Assembly (NCBI RefSeq): GCF_000688475.1
Contig: NZ_JIAN01000005.1
Coordinates: forward strand, 1,674,001 to 1,738,000
DNA from: Cellulomonas sp. URHE0023
Lineage (GTDB): Bacteria; Actinomycetota; Actinomycetes; Actinomycetales; Cellulomonadaceae
Direction: 5' to 3'
Length of the DNA: 64,000 nucleotides
Made by a program: the position numbers and the translations under genes. Below the pieces are notes generated by a model. That model did no database searches and was not told where the DNA came from. It worked only from the letters and a program-made list of their open reading frames with translations. Below, in pieces: positions 33,322-45,170 of this stretch; positions within the stretch are counted from its first letter, which is position 1; every line of letters starts with the position of its first letter.

Positions 33322-34317
33322 GTGACCGGTCCGGCCCCCGCGGTCGCGGCGATCCGGTCGGCGGTCGCCGCGGCGCTGGCCGACGTCGGTCCGGGCGAGC
33401 TGGTCCTCGTCGCGTGCTCGGGCGGCCCGGACTCGCTCGCCCTCGCGGCGGGTGCGGCGTTCGTCGGGAGGACCGCGGGCTGGCGAGTCGGGGCGGTCGT
33501 CGTCGACCACGGCCTGCAGGACGGGTCCGCCGAGATCGCCGCGAGCGCCGCGGCCACGTGCGTGGAGCTCGGGCTCGACCCGGTCGAGGTGGTTCGCGTC
33601 GACGTGGGCGGAACCGGCGGACCTGAGGCCGCCGCGCGCGCCGCGCGGTACACGGCGCTCGAGGCGTCCGACGCGACCGCGATCCTGCTCGGCCACACCC
33701 TGGACGACCAGGCCGAGACCGTCCTGCTGGGCCTCGCGCGCGGTTCCGGCGCCCGCGCGCTCGCCGGGATGCCGGCGGTCCGGGGCCGGTTCAGGCGCCC
33801 ACTGCTCGGGCTCCGGCGCGCGGACACGGAGGCGGCGTGCGCTGCCCAGGGCCTGACGCCGTGGCAGGACCCGACGAACGACGGCGCGCACGCGGACGCC
33901 CGGCTGAGGAGCCGCGTCCGCTCCGAGGTGCTGCCCACCCTGGAACGCGTGCTGGGCCCGGGGGTTGCGCAGTCGCTGGCGCGCACGGCGGCCCAGCTTC
34001 GCGAGGACGCGGACGTGCTGGACGCGCTCGCGGACCAGCTCGTCACCGAGCTGACGCACGACCTGACGCACGACGCCGCCGGGCTGGACGTCGACGTGCT
34101 GGCGAACGCCCCCGACGCGGTCCGCCGGCGCGCGCTGCGCATGGCGCTGGTCGCCGCGGGCAGCCCGGCGGGCGCCTTGACCAGGGCCCACGTGCTGGCC
34201 GTCGACGCGCTCGTGACGGACTGGCACGGACAGGGCCCGGTGGCGCTCCCGGGCCGGGTCGCCGCACGCCGCGCGTATGGCAGGCTTGCACTCGGCCCGG
34301 CGGACACGAGCGCCTAG
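33322..34317 (+). CDS. tilS: tRNA(Ile)-lysidine synthetase
   Basis: TilS converts C34 of the CAU-anticodon isoleucine tRNA to lysidine, so that it reads AUA. The 331-residue protein has the PP-loop ATP motif [10 protein letters not shown] near the N-terminus, the VVVDHGLQ strand, and the family segments [33 protein letters not shown] and WQDPTNDG. Lacks the long C-terminal domains of the E. coli enzyme, as is normal in actinobacteria. GTG start 13 bases after the preceding gene. Confidence 0.93.
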   Translation: MTGPAPAVAAIRSAVAAALADVGPGELVLVACSGGPDSLALAAGAAFVGRTAGWRVGAVVVDHGLQDGSAEIAASAAATCVELGLDPVEVVRVDVGGTGGPEAAARAARYTALEASDATAILLGHTLDDQAETVLLGLARGSGARALAGMPAVRGRFRRPLLGLRRADTEAACAAQGLTPWQDPTNDGAHADARLRSRVRSEVLPTLERVLGPGVAQSLARTAAQLREDADVLDALADQLVTELTHDLTHDAAGLDVDVLANAPDAVRRRALRMALVAAGSPAGALTRAHVLAVDALVTDWHGQGPVALPGRVAARRAYGRLALGPADTSA

Positions 34318-34346
34318 CCGCAGCACAACGACGAGGAGCGACTTCG

Positions 34347-34901
34347 GTGGACCCCCAGGACATGGGTGACGACCTCGAGCGGGTGCTCCTCACGGAAGAG
34401 CAGCTGCACGGCCGTCTCGACGAGATCGCGGCGCAGATCGACGCCGACTACGCCGGCAAGGACCTCCTCCTGGTGGGCGTGCTGAAGGGCGCCGTGATGG
34501 TCATGGCCGACCTCGCGCGGCGGCTGCACTCGACCGTCCAGATGGACTGGATGGCCGTGTCTTCCTACGGGTCCGGCACCAAGTCCTCGGGCGTGGTCCG
34601 CATCCTCAAGGACCTCGACGCGGACCTCACGGGCCGGCACGTCCTGATCGTCGAGGACATCATCGACTCGGGCCTGACGCTCTCCTGGCTGCTGTCCAAC
34701 CTGCGCTCGCGCGGTCCGGCCACCGTCGAGGTCGCGACGATGCTCCGCAAGCCCGATGCGGCGAAGGTGGACGTCGACGTGCGGTATGTCGGGTTCGAGA
34801 TCCCGAACGAGTTCGTCGTGGGCTACGGCCTCGACTATGCCGAGAGGTACCGCAACCTGCCCTTCGTCGGCACGCTCGCGCCGAGGGTCTACGGGGCCTG
34901 A
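34347..34901 (+). CDS. hpt: hypoxanthine phosphoribosyltransferase
   Basis: A 184-residue purine-salvage enzyme making IMP or GMP from hypoxanthine or guanine and PRPP. The PRPP-binding loop is [14 protein letters not shown] and the flexible-loop region is [12 protein letters not shown]; the C-terminus carries [18 protein letters not shown], a strong Hpt hallmark. A GAGGAG site nine bases upstream supports the GTG start; an ATG five codons later is an alternative. Lies between tilS and ftsH in conserved order. Confidence 0.95.
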   Translation: MDPQDMGDDLERVLLTEEQLHGRLDEIAAQIDADYAGKDLLLVGVLKGAVMVMADLARRLHSTVQMDWMAVSSYGSGTKSSGVVRILKDLDADLTGRHVLIVEDIIDSGLTLSWLLSNLRSRGPATVEVATMLRKPDAAKVDVDVRYVGFEIPNEFVVGYGLDYAERYRNLPFVGTLAPRVYGA

Positions 34902-35029
34902 GCAGCGACGCGACGGCCGCCGGCTCGTGTGCGCCCTCGGTGAACACGGTCGGTGCCTGCAGGTTCATCGGGTAACTTCGAGCAACCACACCCGCGAGCG
35001 GAGGATGAGGGGCTCGGCCCCGATCACCC

Positions 35030-37060
<2,031 letters not shown>

Positions 37061-37061
37061 C

Positions 37062-37673
37062 GTGGGCGACATCGGGCCGGCCACCGCGCACAGGGGTGCA
37101 GCGGTCGCCGCATACGACCAGGCTCGTGTCGAGGCGGCGATCCGTGAGCTGCTCCTCGCCGTCGGTGAGGACCCCGACCGCGAAGGTCTGCGCGAGACAC
37201 CCGCCCGGGTGGCCCGCTCGTACAAGGAGATCTTCGCCGGGCTGTTCCAGGAGCCGGCCGACGTCCTGACCACCACCTTCGACCTCGGCCACGACGAGAT
37301 GGTGCTGGTCAAGGACATCGAGGTGTACTCCACCTGCGAGCACCACCTCGTCCCGTTCCACGGCGTCGCGCACGTCGGGTACATCCCCGGTGCCGACGGC
37401 CGGATCACCGGCCTGAGCAAGGTGGCGCGGCTGGTCGACGTGTTCGCGCGCCGACCGCAGGTGCAGGAGCGCCTGACGGCTCAGATCGCCGACGCGATGG
37501 TGGCCGAGCTCGAACCGCGCGGCGTCCTCGTCGTCGTGGAGTGCGAGCACCTGTGCATGTCGATGCGCGGCGTGCGGAAGCCGGGCTCCCGGACGGTGAC
37601 GTCCGCGGTGCGTGGGCAGATGCGCGACGTCGCGACGCGGGCTGAGGCCATGAGTCTCGTGCTCGGTCGCTGA
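37062..37673 (+). CDS. folE: GTP cyclohydrolase I
   Basis: A 203-residue enzyme opening the folate pathway by turning GTP into dihydroneopterin triphosphate. Zinc ligands are visible in CEHHLVPF and [10 protein letters not shown], with the family segments [20 protein letters not shown] and [25 protein letters not shown] start immediately downstream of ftsH. First of the folE-folP-folBK run. Confidence 0.97.
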   Translation: MGDIGPATAHRGAAVAAYDQARVEAAIRELLLAVGEDPDREGLRETPARVARSYKEIFAGLFQEPADVLTTTFDLGHDEMVLVKDIEVYSTCEHHLVPFHGVAHVGYIPGADGRITGLSKVARLVDVFARRPQVQERLTAQIADAMVAELEPRGVLVVVECEHLCMSMRGVRKPGSRTVTSAVRGQMRDVATRAEAMSLVLGR

Positions 37674-37689
37674 CACCTGCCGACCGCCC

Positions 37690-38637
37690 ATGGCCGGCAC
37701 CCCTAGGCTCGGCAGCGTGACGGGGATTCCTGACGCCGGCCGGACCCTCGTCATGGGGGTCGTCAACGTCACGCCGGACTCCTTCTCGGACGGCGGCCGC
37801 TGGTTCACGCCGTCGGCGGCCGTCGCGCACGGCCTGGAGCTCCTCGCCCAGGGTGCCGACCTCCTCGACGTCGGCGGAGAGTCCACCCGTCCCGGCGCCC
37901 GCCGGGTCCCCGTGCAGGACGAGCTGGACCGCGTGCTCCCCGTGATCGACGGGCTCGTCGCGCGCGGCGCGGCTGTCAGCGTCGACACGACCCGTGCGGT
38001 CGTCGCCCGCGAGGCCGTCGCGCGTGGCGCCGTGCTGGTGAACGACGTCTCTGGCGGGCTCGCCGACGACGACATGTACGAGGTCGTCGCCGAGACCGGG
38101 ACCGCCTACGTCGCCATGCACTGGCGCGGTCACGCGGACGTGATGGACGAGCTGGACGACTACGACGACGTGGTCACGGACGTGAGGCGCGAGCTCGCCG
38201 CCCGGGTCGCGGCGCTGCGGGCTGCCGGGGTGCGTGACGAGCAGGTCGTGCTCGACCCGGGCCTGGGGTTCGCCAAGGCGGGCGCGAGCAACTGGCCGCT
38301 GCTGGCGCGCCTGCCCGAGCTGGTCGCCGACGGGTTCCCCGTGCTCGTCGGGGCGAGCCGCAAGCGCTTCCTCGGGCACCTCCTCGCCGGCGCCGACGGG
38401 GAGCCCGCGCCCCCGCTGGCGCGTGACCGTGCCACGGCAGCCGTGTCGGCGCTGGCCGCGGCCGCAGGAGCTTGGTGCGTGCGGGTGCACGAGGTGGCAG
38501 GCTCTGCCGATGCGGTCCGCGTGGCAGCGGCCTGGCACGCAGGGCAGGCCGGCAGCGCCGGGCGTTCCGTCCTGGACCTGGCCGAGGACGAGCTCGCCGT
38601 CGACGAGGACGCACGAACCGGAGGGAGCACGCGGTGA
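37690..38637 (+). CDS. folP: dihydropteroate synthase
   Basis: A 315-residue TIM-barrel enzyme joining hydroxymethyl-dihydropterin pyrophosphate to p-aminobenzoate, the sulfonamide target. Signature motifs MGVVNVTPDSFSDGG and DVGGESTRPGA, with LDPGLGFAK and ASRKRFLG later. ATG at 37690 is used; an in-frame GTG nine codons on (37717) is equally plausible, since the family core starts soon after. Stop overlaps the folBK start (GTGA). The C-terminal ~40 residues are an acidic extension. Confidence 0.95.
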   Translation: MAGTPRLGSVTGIPDAGRTLVMGVVNVTPDSFSDGGRWFTPSAAVAHGLELLAQGADLLDVGGESTRPGARRVPVQDELDRVLPVIDGLVARGAAVSVDTTRAVVAREAVARGAVLVNDVSGGLADDDMYEVVAETGTAYVAMHWRGHADVMDELDDYDDVVTDVRRELAARVAALRAAGVRDEQVVLDPGLGFAKAGASNWPLLARLPELVADGFPVLVGASRKRFLGHLLAGADGEPAPPLARDRATAAVSALAAAAGAWCVRVHEVAGSADAVRVAAAWHAGQAGSAGRSVLDLAEDELAVDEDARTGGSTR

Positions 38638-40151
38638 CCACCGACGAGCAGTGGGAGGGTGGCGTCCTCGACGGAGGCGGCCGGCTCCTGGACCAGATCC
38701 GGCTCACGGGCATCACGGCCACGGGCTACCACGGCGTCTTCGAGTTCGAGCGTCGTGAGGGGCAGACGTTCGTCGCAGACGTCATCGTGCACCTCGACAC
38801 GCGGCGGGCGGCGGCTCGCGACGACCTCGCGCACACGCTGCACTACGGCGAGCTCGCCGAGCAGGTGTCGGCGGTGCTCTCCGGCGAACCCGTGGACCTG
38901 ATCGAGACCGTCGCGGAGCGCATCGCGGCCACGGTGCTGTCCCACGCGATCGTGCAGGCGGTCGACGTCAGCGTGCACAAGCCCCAGGCGCCCATCGAGG
39001 TGCCGTTCGGCGACGTCGTCGTGCGCATCCGACGCGACCGCGCGAAGCTGCCTGCCGCGGAGCCGTACGTGCCGCGGGCGCAGGCCGAGGCCGCGGCCGC
39101 GGTGCGTCAGGGTCCCACGCCGACGGCGTCGTTCCCCGTGACGCCGGCGCCGGGTGCTCCGGTGGTCGTCGGCACCGCGGCGGCGGAGCTCGCCGCCGCG
39201 GAACCCCCTGCACCGCCTGCCGCCGCACCGGTCGCGCCAGCTGCCGTCGCAGCGGCCGCACCGGTCATCCCGCCGACCGTCCCGTGGTCGGACATCGTCC
39301 AGCCGATCACGGCAGGACCCCCGCCGGCTCCGGGTGAGCTGTCGAGCCAGGGTCCGGACGGTGCCCCCGCGTTCGCCGCACCGCTGGCGTTCGAGCCCAC
39401 CGGGCTCGCGCACGCGGGCGCTCCCGGGGTCAGCGGCGCGCCCGAGGCGCCGACGGGCGAGGTTCCCTCGGTGCGTGCCGAGCTGGTCGAGACGAGCACC
39501 GGCGTCGTCGTCGGGGAGGTCGTGTCGGACGCGCTGGACGTCACCCCGCCTGCGGTCGTGGACGTGGTGCTCGCGCTGGGCGCCAACCTCGGCGCCGCAC
39601 AGGACACGCTGCGCTCCGCGGTCGACCTCCTGGCCCACACGACGGGTCTCGAGGTCGTCCAGGTCTCGCCGCTCGCCCGGACCGCCTCGGTCGGTGGACC
39701 GGAGCAGCCCGACTACCTCAACGCCGTGGTGCTGGCGCGCACCATGCTCTCGCCGCGCGAGCTGCTGCGCGTCGTGCAGGGGATCGAGCAGCGCCACGGC
39801 CGGGTCCGCGAGGAGCACTGGGGTCCGCGCACGCTGGACATCGACATCGTGGTGTACGGCTCGGTGACGGCGGTGACCGACGACCTGGAGCTGCCGCACC
39901 CGCGGGCGCACGAGCGCGCGTTCGTCCTGGAGCCGTGGGCGCAGGTGGACCCGCAGGCGGTGCTTCCCGGCTTGGGAGGTGGGCCGGTCGCTGCGCTGGC
40001 GGCGACGGCGCCCGATCGTGAGGGCATCCGCTGGCTCGCGCTCGACTGGCTGTCGGCCCCTCCGGCACCGGTCTCGGACGGTGGCGCGCCGGAGGGTGAC
40101 GCGACGGAAGGCACCCCGTTCCACGACGGCACGGAGGCACCGGGCTCGTGA
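38634..40151 (+). CDS. fused dihydroneopterin aldolase - HPPK (FolB-FolK)
   Basis: A 505-residue bifunctional protein covering two successive folate steps. Residues about 18-130 are FolB (LTGITATGYHGVFEFERREGQ, LIETVAERIA, VHKPQAPI); residues about 305-470 are FolK (VLALGANLGAAQDTL, the RWGPRT-like region HWGPRTLDIDI, and HPRAHERAFVLEPW). Between them lies a ~170-residue Ala/Pro/Val-rich linker of low complexity. In many actinobacteria these are separate adjacent genes. GTGA overlaps with folP. Both catalytic modules look intact. Confidence 0.93.
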   Translation: MTTDEQWEGGVLDGGGRLLDQIRLTGITATGYHGVFEFERREGQTFVADVIVHLDTRRAAARDDLAHTLHYGELAEQVSAVLSGEPVDLIETVAERIAATVLSHAIVQAVDVSVHKPQAPIEVPFGDVVVRIRRDRAKLPAAEPYVPRAQAEAAAAVRQGPTPTASFPVTPAPGAPVVVGTAAAELAAAEPPAPPAAAPVAPAAVAAAAPVIPPTVPWSDIVQPITAGPPPAPGELSSQGPDGAPAFAAPLAFEPTGLAHAGAPGVSGAPEAPTGEVPSVRAELVETSTGVVVGEVVSDALDVTPPAVVDVVLALGANLGAAQDTLRSAVDLLAHTTGLEVVQVSPLARTASVGGPEQPDYLNAVVLARTMLSPRELLRVVQGIEQRHGRVREEHWGPRTLDIDIVVYGSVTAVTDDLELPHPRAHERAFVLEPWAQVDPQAVLPGLGGGPVAALAATAPDREGIRWLALDWLSAPPAPVSDGGAPEGDATEGTPFHDGTEAPGS

Positions 40152-40642
40152 TGCACAGCACCCGCTGGCAGACCCTGCTGCTCGTGGCGGCCGGGGTCGC
40201 GGTCGGCACCTGGATCGTGCTGCGGACGATGGCCTCGCGTGGTGCGCTGCCGCCGAACGTGCCCTGGCTCGTGGTCGTCGTCGAGCTCGGGATCGCTGTC
40301 GTCGTCTTCGTGCTCGGGTGGCACGTGCGCGAGTACCTGCAGGGCAAGAGGCCCAACCTGGATGCCCTGCGGGCCGCGCGCACGGTCGTTCTCGCCAAGG
40401 CGTCGTGCTACACGGGCGCGCTGCTCGCCGGATGGTACGGCGGCCACGTCCTCGCGCTGCTGACGGGCACCGACGAGCCGGGCAACGGCGGGCGGATCGT
40501 GTCGGCGGCGATCGCCGCGGGCGGTGGTGTCGTGCTCTCGGTGGTCGGGCTCGTCGTGGAACGCTTCTGCCGCATCCCGCCGCCCGAGGCGGGTGCGGAG
40601 GCGACCCGCGAGCGTCCGGCGCCGGACCCGACCACGCCCTGA
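40151..40642 (+). CDS. DUF3180 membrane protein
   Basis: A 163-residue protein with four predicted membrane helices: LLLVAAGVAVGTWIVL, LVVVVELGIAVVVFVLGW, CYTGALLAGWYGGHVLAL and IAAGGGVVLSVVGLVV. It matches the actinobacterial DUF3180 family (Rv3605c-like), found directly after folK. The charged loop REYLQGKRPNLDALRAARTVVLAKAS is conserved in that family. ATG at 40151 overlaps the folBK stop by one base; the GTG one codon upstream could also start it. Function unknown. Confidence 0.82.
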   Translation: MHSTRWQTLLLVAAGVAVGTWIVLRTMASRGALPPNVPWLVVVVELGIAVVVFVLGWHVREYLQGKRPNLDALRAARTVVLAKASCYTGALLAGWYGGHVLALLTGTDEPGNGGRIVSAAIAAGGGVVLSVVGLVVERFCRIPPPEAGAEATRERPAPDPTTP

Positions 40643-40686
40643 CCCTGACGCGGCGGTGAGCGTGCGTGCGGTGACAGGATGGACAC

Positions 40687-41196
40687 ATGACCTCTGACGC
40701 GCTGCCTGCCATCCGGGAGCCCTTCGATCCGAGCGACGTGACGTGGACCCCCGTGTCCCGCAAGCTGGTCGGCGCTCGGCTCACGGTGGCGGCGTTCTTC
40801 GTCGTCCCGCTCCTGCTCCTCGCGGTCGCCGGCGCGATCGCCGGGGGTGACGCGTGGCTCTGGTCTCTGCCTGCGCTCGTGGTCCTGCTCGGGCTGTGGA
40901 TCGTGTGGCTGGTCCCGCGGCAGGTCGGCGCCATGGCCTACGCGGAGCGCGCGGACGACCTTCTGGTGCGCCACGGCATCATGGTCCGCTCGCTGGTCGT
41001 GGTTCCGTACGGGCGCATGCAGTACGTCGACGTCAACGCAGGGCCCCTGGCACGCAAGTTCGGCATCGCGACGGTGCAGCTGCACACGGCCGCGCCCGCG
41101 ACGAGCGCGGCGATCGACGGTCTGCCCCCGCACGAGGCCGCGCGCCTGCGCGACCGGATGGCCTCTCGGGGCGAGGCCCGGCTGGCGGGACTGTGA
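40687..41196 (+). CDS. PH-domain membrane protein (YdbS-like)
   Basis: A 169-residue protein with two membrane helices (RLTVAAFFVVPLLLLAVAGAIAGG, LWSLPALVVLLGLWIVWLV) followed by a bacterial PH (bPH2, DUF304) domain: YAERADDLLVRHGIMVRSLVVVPYGRMQYVDV. It matches YdbS. It overlaps the next gene (YdbT-like) by GTGA, and such pairs are usually encoded together. In Bacillus, YdbS/YdbT are linked to antimicrobial resistance; the role here is not known. Confidence 0.85.
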   Translation: MTSDALPAIREPFDPSDVTWTPVSRKLVGARLTVAAFFVVPLLLLAVAGAIAGGDAWLWSLPALVVLLGLWIVWLVPRQVGAMAYAERADDLLVRHGIMVRSLVVVPYGRMQYVDVNAGPLARKFGIATVQLHTAAPATSAAIDGLPPHEAARLRDRMASRGEARLAGL

Positions 41197-42800
41197 CCGA
41201 GCAGCTCCCCGGTACCCACGTGCCGCCCGTCGAGCACGAGCCGGTCGGAGGTCCGGACGCGATCACCGGCTGGCGGCGGATGCACCCGGTCACCCCTGCG
41301 CTCAAGGGCTGGCGCATCCTCGCCGTGGTCGTCGGTGTCGTCGTGATCCAGTCGGAGAACCTGCGCGACGCGATCGACCTGAGGCACGGCAAGACCTGGC
41401 TCGCGCTGATAGGTGCGATCGTGGTGGTCGCCATCGTCGGGTTCGCGTACTCGTCGCTGGCGTGGCGGGTCACGCGGTTCGCCGTGACCGACGAGGCCGT
41501 GCACCTGCGCACGGGGCTGCTGTTCCGGCAGCAGCGGCAGGCGCGCCTCGACCGGCTCCAGGCGGTCGACGTGGTGCAGCCCTTGCTCGCACGCCTGGTC
41601 GGCCTGTCCGAGCTGAAGATCGAGACTGCCGGCGGGGACGGTTCCGGCGTCTCGTTGGCATTCCTGCGTGAGGCCGACGCCGAGGTGCTGCGCTCCGAGC
41701 TCCTCGCGCTGGCTGCCGGGCTACGCCGCCCGACGGGCGCGCCCGCGGCACCTCTGTCCGGACAGGGCGCGGTAGCCGATGTCGACCCCGGTTCGTCGAC
41801 GCTGCCGGACGCCCTGCCCGCACATGCACCGTTCGACGCCGCACCGGAGCGCGAGGTGTACGAGCTCCCGATGCCCCGGCTCGTCGTCGCGACGCTGCGC
41901 TCCGGAGCGGTACCCGTGCTGGTGCTGGTCGCCGCCGGCCTCGTCACCGCGGCGGCCCTGTCGGGCGACATCGGCGTGATCTTCGTGATGCTCCCCGCCG
42001 TGTTCGGTGGCGCGGCCTTCGTGTGGAACCGGGTCAACCAGGGCGCAAACTTCCGGGCGGCCATCTCGCCCGACGGCATCCGGCTCAGGCACGGTCTCAC
42101 GGAGAACCGTGCCCAGACCGTGCCGCCGGGCCGGGTGCAGGCCATCCGGCTCTCGCAGACCCCGCTGTGGCGTGGCAAGGACTGGTGGCGTGTCGAGATC
42201 AACGTCGCCGGGTACGGCCAGGGCAACGAAGCGCAGCGCGACACCGTCCTGCACCCCGTGGCCACGAGAGGCGAGGCGATGACGGCCCTGTGGCTCGTCC
42301 TGCCCGACCTCGGCGTCGAGGACCCGGTGGCGCTGGTCGACGCCGCCCTCGACAGCTCGGGCAACGACGCGGGGTTCACCGGTGCACCACGGAGCGCCCG
42401 CTGGGTGGACCCCGTCGGTTGGCGCCGGCACGGCTTCCGCGTGACCGACCGCGCGCTGGTGACCCGCTCCGGCAGGTTCTGGCGGCAGATCGACGTGGTG
42501 CCGCACGAGCGCACCCAGTCGCTCGCGATCGAGCAGGGCGCCCTCCAGCGCAGGCTCGGGCTGGCGTCGTTCGTCCTGCACTCGACGCCCGGACCCGTGG
42601 CGCCGCGCGTGCGGCACCTCGCCGCGGAGGTCGCCGCGGAGCTCCTCGACGAGCAGTCCGCCCGTGCCCGGACGGCGCGCGCGACGGCAACGCCGGAGCA
42701 GTGGATGCGCGCCGTGGGCGTCCCGACGCCCGCGGACCGGAGCGGGTCCGCGCCCCCGGCCGGTCCCGTCGAGCCCGGCCCGCCGGGACCGTCCGCGTGA
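41193..42800 (+). CDS. PH-domain membrane protein (YdbT-like)
   Basis: A 535-residue membrane protein with three bPH2 modules, recognisable from repeats of a W-R-V-T/D-R start and a binding-loop: WRVTRFAVTDEAVHLRTGLLFRQ, AAISPDGIRLRHGLTENRAQTVPPGRVQ, and HGFRVTDRALVTRSGRFWRQIDVVPHERTQS. Paired membrane helices lie near residues 35-80 and 225-270. The C-terminus is a Pro-rich tail. Partner of the preceding YdbS-like protein; stop overlaps the DUF2520 start. Confidence 0.85.
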   Translation: MTEQLPGTHVPPVEHEPVGGPDAITGWRRMHPVTPALKGWRILAVVVGVVVIQSENLRDAIDLRHGKTWLALIGAIVVVAIVGFAYSSLAWRVTRFAVTDEAVHLRTGLLFRQQRQARLDRLQAVDVVQPLLARLVGLSELKIETAGGDGSGVSLAFLREADAEVLRSELLALAAGLRRPTGAPAAPLSGQGAVADVDPGSSTLPDALPAHAPFDAAPEREVYELPMPRLVVATLRSGAVPVLVLVAAGLVTAAALSGDIGVIFVMLPAVFGGAAFVWNRVNQGANFRAAISPDGIRLRHGLTENRAQTVPPGRVQAIRLSQTPLWRGKDWWRVEINVAGYGQGNEAQRDTVLHPVATRGEAMTALWLVLPDLGVEDPVALVDAALDSSGNDAGFTGAPRSARWVDPVGWRRHGFRVTDRALVTRSGRFWRQIDVVPHERTQSLAIEQGALQRRLGLASFVLHSTPGPVAPRVRHLAAEVAAELLDEQSARARTARATATPEQWMRAVGVPTPADRSGSAPPAGPVEPGPPGPSA

Positions 42801-43795
42801 GCGACCCGGGCAGCCGCCCGGGGCGGCTCGGGGTCGGTGTCGTCGGTGCCGGACGCGTCGGCGCGGTCCTCGGAAGTGCGCTGCGCGCGGCCGGTCACCC
42901 GGTGGTCGCCGTCTCGGCCATCTCGGAGGCGTCCAAGGAGCGTGCCGCCGCGTTGCTGCCCGGGGTACCCGTGCTGGACGTACCGGAGGTGGTCCGTCGC
43001 GCGGAGCTGGTCCTGCTCGCGGTCCCGGACGACGCGCTCGGTGACCTGGTGAAGGGCATGGCGGACGTCGGAGCGTGGCAGGCCGGGCAGATCGTCGTGC
43101 ACACGTCGGGAAGGTTCGGCGTCGACGTCCTCGCACCGGCGCGCTCGGCGGGCGTGATCCCGCTGGCGTTGCACCCCGCGATGACGTTCACCGGCACGTC
43201 CTTGGACCTCGCGCGTCTGGTCGGCTGCTCGTTCGCGGTCACAGCGCCCGGCCCGGTGCTCCCGATCGGGCAGGCGCTCGTCGTGGAGATCGGCGGCGAG
43301 CCCGTGGTCCTCGACGAGTCCGCTCGCGGGCTGTACCACGCGGCCCTCGCGCACGGCGCGAACCACCTCGTCGTCCTGGTGGCGCAGGCCGCGCAGGCCC
43401 TCGCGGACGCGGGCGTCGCCGACCCCGGCCGGATGCTCGCGCCGCTGCTGGAGGCTGCGCTCGACGGCGCCCTGCGCGCGGAGTCGCCCACGGATCCCGT
43501 GACGGGCAGCCGAGGTCCCGGTGCGATCACCGCCCTGACCGGACCCGTCCGCCGCGGCGACGCGGGCACAGTTCGTCAGCACGGGGCCGCGCTGGCCGGC
43601 TTCGCAGCCCGCACTGGCGCCGTCGACGTGGTCGAGGGGTACCGTTCTCTGGCCCGTTCGGCAGCCGGACGTGCGCTCGCCGCGGGTCTGATCTCCGCGT
43701 CGACGGCGCAGGACGTGCTCGACGGCATCAACGAGGGCTCCCCGACGTTAGGGAACGTGAGCCTCCAGACGGACCCGCAGGAGGATCCGGAATGA
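42797..43795 (+). CDS. Rossmann-fold/DUF2520 oxidoreductase-like protein
   Basis: A 332-residue protein. N-terminal NAD(P)-binding motif VGVVGAGRVGAVLGSALRAAGH, then the Rossmann core LLAVPDDALGDLV, and a C-terminal DUF2520 helical domain (GLYHAALAHGANHLVVLVAQAAQAL, GPGAITALTGPVRRGD). The fold resembles ketopantoate reductase, and its invariable location just before panC (as with Rv3603c) makes a role in pantothenate synthesis attractive, but this is inference. GTGA overlap with the upstream gene, ATGA overlap with panC. Confidence 0.85.
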   Translation: MSDPGSRPGRLGVGVVGAGRVGAVLGSALRAAGHPVVAVSAISEASKERAAALLPGVPVLDVPEVVRRAELVLLAVPDDALGDLVKGMADVGAWQAGQIVVHTSGRFGVDVLAPARSAGVIPLALHPAMTFTGTSLDLARLVGCSFAVTAPGPVLPIGQALVVEIGGEPVVLDESARGLYHAALAHGANHLVVLVAQAAQALADAGVADPGRMLAPLLEAALDGALRAESPTDPVTGSRGPGAITALTGPVRRGDAGTVRQHGAALAGFAARTGAVDVVEGYRSLARSAAGRALAAGLISASTAQDVLDGINEGSPTLGNVSLQTDPQEDPE

Positions 43796-44715
43796 CCACG
43801 CAGACCACGACGCCGACACTGGTGCACACGCGCCAGGAGCTCGCCGCGGCCCTTGCGGTGCAGGACGTGCAGGCCGTCCCGCGCGCGGAGGGGCGAGCGG
43901 CCCACACCGCGCGGCCGCACCGCCGCGCGGTCGTCATGACCATGGGCGCGCTGCACGCGGGTCACCTGTCCCTCGTCGCGAAGGCCCGTGAGCTCGCGGA
44001 CGCCGTCGTGGTGACGATCTTCGTGAACCCTCTGCAGTTCGGTGCCGGCGAGGACCTGTCCCGCTACCCGCGGGACCTGCACGGCGACCTCGCGCTGCTG
44101 TCCGGTCCGGGTCTGCTGGGTCCGGACGACATCGTCTTCGCGCCGGGGCCTGACGTCGTGTACCCCGACGGGGACCCGGTCGTCCGGGTGAGCGCGGGCG
44201 CGATCGGCGAGGTCCTCGAGGGCGTGTCCCGTCCCGGCCACCTGGACGGCGTCCTGACCGTCGTCCTGAAGCTGCTGCACCTGACGCGCCCCGACGTGGC
44301 GCTGTTCGGCCGCAAGGACGCCCAGCAGCTGGCAGCGGTCCGGCGCATGGTCCGTGACCTCGACGTCCCGGTCGTGGTGCACGGCGCGCCGCTGGTCCGC
44401 GACGACGACGGTCTGGCGCTGTCCAGCCGGAACGCGTACCTGTCCGCAGACGAGCACAGGCGCGCACTCGGCCTGTCGCAGGCGCTGCGGCTGGCGGCCC
44501 AGGAGCGGGAGGCTGACGGCATCAGGTCGACGGCCCTGGACACCCTGCGCGCCGCGGGGGTCGACGCGGTGGACTACGTCGCGCTCGTCGACCCGGAGAC
44601 GTTCGCGGAGGTCCCGTCCTCGTACGTGGGCGACGCGCTGCTGCTCGTCGCCGCCCAGGTCGGCGCGACACGCCTGATCGACAACGACACCGTCACCGTG
44701 GGAGGACCTGCGTGA
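43792..44715 (+). CDS. panC: pantothenate synthetase
   Basis: A 307-residue ATP-dependent ligase joining pantoate and beta-alanine. Nucleotidyltransferase HxGH motif in [31 protein letters not shown], the KMSKS-equivalent region [19 protein letters not shown], and [10 protein letters not shown] ~35-residue N-terminal part before the fold core is slightly longer than usual. AGGAGGATCC lies just upstream of the ATG. Overlaps panD by four bases, which supplies the beta-alanine. Confidence 0.95.
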   Translation: MTTQTTTPTLVHTRQELAAALAVQDVQAVPRAEGRAAHTARPHRRAVVMTMGALHAGHLSLVAKARELADAVVVTIFVNPLQFGAGEDLSRYPRDLHGDLALLSGPGLLGPDDIVFAPGPDVVYPDGDPVVRVSAGAIGEVLEGVSRPGHLDGVLTVVLKLLHLTRPDVALFGRKDAQQLAAVRRMVRDLDVPVVVHGAPLVRDDDGLALSSRNAYLSADEHRRALGLSQALRLAAQEREADGIRSTALDTLRAAGVDAVDYVALVDPETFAEVPSSYVGDALLLVAAQVGATRLIDNDTVTVGGPA

Positions 44716-45170
44716 CGACTCTCGTGCGCACGATGATGACCGGCAAGATCCACCGCGCGACCGTCACGCAGGCCGACCTGCACTACGTCGGCTCCATCAC
44801 GGTCGACGCGGACCTGCTCGCGGCTGCGGACCTGCTGCCCGGGCAGCAGGTCGACGTGGTGGACGTGACCAACGGTGCGCGCCTCACCACGTACGCCATC
44901 GCGGGCGAGCCGGGCAGCGGCCAGGTGTGCGTCAACGGTGCGGCGGCGCACCTGATCCACCCCGGCGACATCGTCATCCTCATCGCGTACGGCCAGCTCG
45001 CCGACCACGAGGCTCGGACCTACGAGCCTCGCGTGGTGCTCGTCGACGCGGAGAACCGGATCGCCGCGCTCGGCGACGACCCCGGTCAGGTGCCGCCAGG
45101 CTGGCCGGATCTCGAACCGAGCGGCCTGCCGTTGGCCGAGGGTCGCGCGCTCGTCGGGCCGACAAGGTGA
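44712..45170 (+). CDS. panD: aspartate 1-decarboxylase
   Basis: A 152-residue pyruvoyl enzyme producing beta-alanine from aspartate. The self-cleavage site is the Gly-Ser of HYVGSITVD, where Ser25 (counting from the GTG) becomes the pyruvoyl group. Typical features follow: [14 protein letters not shown] and [14 protein letters not shown]. The C-terminal ~25 residues are longer than in E. coli, as in other actinobacteria. Overlaps panC and nadB by GTGA at both ends. Confidence 0.96.
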   Translation: MTTLVRTMMTGKIHRATVTQADLHYVGSITVDADLLAAADLLPGQQVDVVDVTNGARLTTYAIAGEPGSGQVCVNGAAAHLIHPGDIVILIAYGQLADHEARTYEPRVVLVDAENRIAALGDDPGQVPPGWPDLEPSGLPLAEGRALVGPTR

